13,432 nucleotides of DNA, from NCBI GenBank assembly GCA_903870185.1, contig CAIQCE010000298.1, positions 1 to 13,432 on the forward strand, given 5' to 3'. The stretch's first letter is position 1. Each line of letters starts with the position of its first letter. The notes below the pieces were generated by a model that worked only from the letters and a program-made list of their open reading frames with translations, searched no databases and had not been told where the DNA came from. This document shows positions 12,063-13,432 of the stretch, piece after piece. This DNA is from an uncultured Gammaproteobacteria bacterium (lineage in GTDB: Bacteria; Pseudomonadota; Gammaproteobacteria; Coxiellales; Coxiellaceae). Both the position numbers and the translations under genes were made by a program.

Positions 12063-12884
12063 TTATGGCCAACCTTTTGCTTTACAGATATCTTCATACG
12101 CTTGTTTAATTTTTTGAGTCTTTGCCGTTGCCATTTTTATCATTTGCTCAGGCACACCTTTGGCTATCAAACGATCAGGATGATTTTGACTCATTAATTT
12201 TCGATAAGCTTTTTTAACCTCTGCTTGTGCAGCACTTTGTGGAACACCTAAAATTTCATAAGCTTCCCGCAATTGCTGCTGCGGATTATATTGATTGGAA
12301 TTTCCTTGGCTTTGGTAACCTTGATAGCGCTGATAATTTTGTTCCGTTCTAAAACGCTCCTCAAAAGAACCGAAATTAAAACCAAAAATTCCAAGGCCTT
12401 CATAAATTTCTTGCAAGGCACGATTCTTTCTAGGGCTTGGCCGCCCATCAGCAGAGGCAAGCTGCATTTGAATTTCTAAAAATGCCTTGAGCAAACTGGG
12501 ATTATGCCAACATTGGCTTCGCAATTCCTTTAAAGTTGCTCTGAGATTAAAGTCGCTTTGTTTACCTAAATTAAAAGATTCAATAGCTCGACGACGCATT
12601 TCTGCATCCAAACCCATTTGATGCATCACACTCTCTGCCGCCTTAATCTCCCGCTCAGTGACCCGACCATCTGATTTGGACAAATACCCCATGACCTTAA
12701 AAGTGCTATCGAAAAATATTGACCTGACCTGGTCACGTCCTGAGGCGTTGACAAATCTACTGCGCCACCGACCAACCATTCTACTGTCAATTGTATATCC
12801 CAGAAAGAAACCGAGTAGCAGACCCGGGAATCCCCCGAATAACAAGCCAAATATGGCCCCTAATATACTTGCGGTCAAACTCAT
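12063..12884 (-). CDS. djlA: Co-chaperone DjlA (TerB plus J domain)
   Basis: DjlA is an inner-membrane J-domain protein that stimulates DnaK and modulates envelope stress signalling; a homologue is needed for Legionella growth in host cells. Counting from the TTG at 12896 (277 residues): one N-terminal glycine-rich helix (about 11-34, GLLFGGFPGLLLGFFLG, with GxxxG-like spacing used for dimerisation in E. coli), a TerB-like acidic helical domain (about 58-170, VMGYLSKSDGRVTEREI and LASADGRPS), a Gln/Asn/Tyr-rich linker (185-208), and a C-terminal J domain with HPD at 239-241 (YRKLMSQNHPDRL). I give the ATG at 12884; the in-frame TTG four codons upstream (MRYR, reminiscent of E. coli MQYW) is possible, and neither has a clear ribosome binding site. 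First gene of the djlA-rpe-trpG-VOC operon; this particular linkage is not one I know as standard. Confidence 0.92.
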   Translation of the reverse strand: MSLTASILGAIFGLLFGGFPGLLLGFFLGYTIDSRMVGRWRSRFVNASGRDQVRSIFFDSTFKVMGYLSKSDGRVTEREIKAAESVMHQMGLDAEMRRRAIESFNLGKQSDFNLRATLKELRSQCWHNPSLLKAFLEIQMQLASADGRPSPRKNRALQEIYEGLGIFGFNFGSFEERFRTEQNYQRYQGYQSQGNSNQYNPQQQLREAYEILGVPQSAAQAEVKKAYRKLMSQNHPDRLIAKGVPEQMIKMATAKTQKIKQAYEDICKAKGWP

Positions 12885-12961
12885 CCTATATCTCAATCTT
12901 TCTTATAAGGCTTTCGATCAATACCACTATTGACTGACGTGCACACCCGTTATGATTGGGT

Positions 12962-12968
12962 TATTATA
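12962..12968. promoter_or_regulatory. Symmetric -10 region between djlA and gshA
   Basis: TATTATA reads TATTAT on + and perfect TATAAT on - (12963-12968), the same heptamer as at 9574-9580. It could drive djlA leftward (leader about 70-80 nt) and gshA rightward. A competing + strand candidate is TTGACT (12930-12935) with TATGAT (12951-12956), at a short 15-bp spacing. Confidence 0.4.
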
Positions 12969-12998
12969 TCGTATTTTATTGAAACTTAGGATTCTTTA

Positions 12999-13432
12999 AT
13001 GATTCAGCAACCTAGCGATGCTTATGCTTTTTATAGCCCGCCCTTAAATTTATCGGCTATCTTAAGCGAGAATCGGACTAAAATCGAAACCTGGTTTAAA
13101 CAAGAATGGAAAGCCAAGCCTCCATTATTCTACGGCTCTGTGGATCTAAGAAACGCCGGCTTCAAAATAGCCCCAGTTGATACAAATTTATTTCCTGCAG
13201 GTTTTAATAATCTTCACACAGATTCATTGCCGATCGCTAATCGTGCGGTTCGAGCTTATATTCAAGAATTTTACCCACAGACTCAACGAATTTTGATTAT
13301 TCCTGAAAATCATACACGCAATCCTTTTTATCTCACTCATCTTGAAACCTTAAAGAACTGCATTCTGGCAGCAGGATTTGAAGTTGAAATTGGATACTTA
13401 AACCATGAGACTAGGATTTCTCGTGAAAACAA
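12999..13432 (+). CDS. gshA: Glutamate-cysteine ligase, Acidithiobacillus-type GshA (partial, 3' end missing)
   Basis: Catalyses the first, ATP-dependent step of glutathione synthesis, joining glutamate and cysteine. From the ATG at 12999 the frame stays open to the window end, giving 144 complete codons of a protein expected to be roughly 430 residues. The N-terminal block FYGSVDLRNAGFKIAPVDTN (44-63), then LFPAGFNNL (64-72), is the hallmark of the TIGR02049 family (ferrooxidans-type GshA), followed by ILIIPENHTRNPFYL (98-112). This family is unrelated in close sequence to E. coli GshA. The gene is divergent from djlA. There is no strong ribosome binding site; the nearest purine stretch is TTAGGA at 12986-12991. 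The catalytic core and C-terminus lie outside the window. Confidence 0.88.
   Translation, partial: MIQQPSDAYAFYSPPLNLSAILSENRTKIETWFKQEWKAKPPLFYGSVDLRNAGFKIAPVDTNLFPAGFNNLHTDSLPIANRAVRAYIQEFYPQTQRILIIPENHTRNPFYLTHLETLKNCILAAGFEVEIGYLNHETRISREN

Noticed and set aside
11890..12933. + strand and alternative - strand frames across rpe and djlA
   Set aside because: They overlap strongly supported genes and show no domain; proline/serine-rich translations are typical of out-of-frame reading.
1..13432. CRISPR array, transposase gene, prophage, tRNA or rRNA
   Set aside because: No regularly spaced repeats, no transposase or integrase motifs and no tRNA-like cloverleaf seen in any gap; the repeats present are short palindromes only.

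Overview
This window looks like a chromosomal segment of a gammaproteobacterium, probably from the Legionellales/Coxiellaceae neighbourhood. The clues are the order zauP-zapA-6S RNA-fau, a Coq7-type ubiquinone hydroxylase, a GshA of the Acidithiobacillus type, AT-leaning codon use, and small palindromic repeats between genes. The family-level placement is inference; no marker here settles it. Nearly all of the window is housekeeping. I see no phage, insertion sequence with a transposase, CRISPR array or defence locus.

Layout. Positions 3-86 hold the tail of an unidentified + strand frame. Positions 102-779 (-) encode a VanX-like D-Ala-D-Ala dipeptidase. A + strand block follows: zauP (1024-1227) and zapA (1224-1538), translationally overlapped; 6S RNA (about 1546-1724), whose -10 box overlaps the zapA stop; and fau (1727-2302), starting at TTG 3 nt beyond the 6S RNA. 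After a palindromic repeat pair (2329-2430) come a YciI-like protein and the EF-P beta-lysylation enzyme EpmB, then an MFS transporter of the sugar-porter family and a class I CPD photolyase, which read as a second operon with its own promoter.

The next genes are on the - strand. parC (7278-9530) is followed by a small membrane PH-domain protein (6763-7254). coq7 (9630-10271, +) diverges from parC. A tight - strand operon then reads djlA, rpe, trpG/pabA and a VOC-fold protein (12884 down to 10365) with gaps of about 10 nt or less and one ATGA overlap. A GshA-type glutamate-cysteine ligase begins at 12999 (+) and runs off the end.

Functional threads are cell division (ZapA and partner), growth-phase control of RNA polymerase (6S RNA), folate repair (Fau), translation-factor modification (EpmB), DNA topology and repair (ParC, photolyase), ubiquinone and glutathione synthesis (Coq7, GshA), and outer-membrane/stress chaperoning (DjlA).

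No strikingly novel system is visible. The most interesting points are regulatory: the fau ribosome binding site lies inside the closing stem of 6S RNA; two divergent intergenic regions share the same symmetric TATTATA heptamer; coq7 may be leaderless; and a repeat supplies the last residues and stop codon of the VOC gene. No gene-free stretch exceeds 300 bases. The longest, 780-1023, is described in the features.
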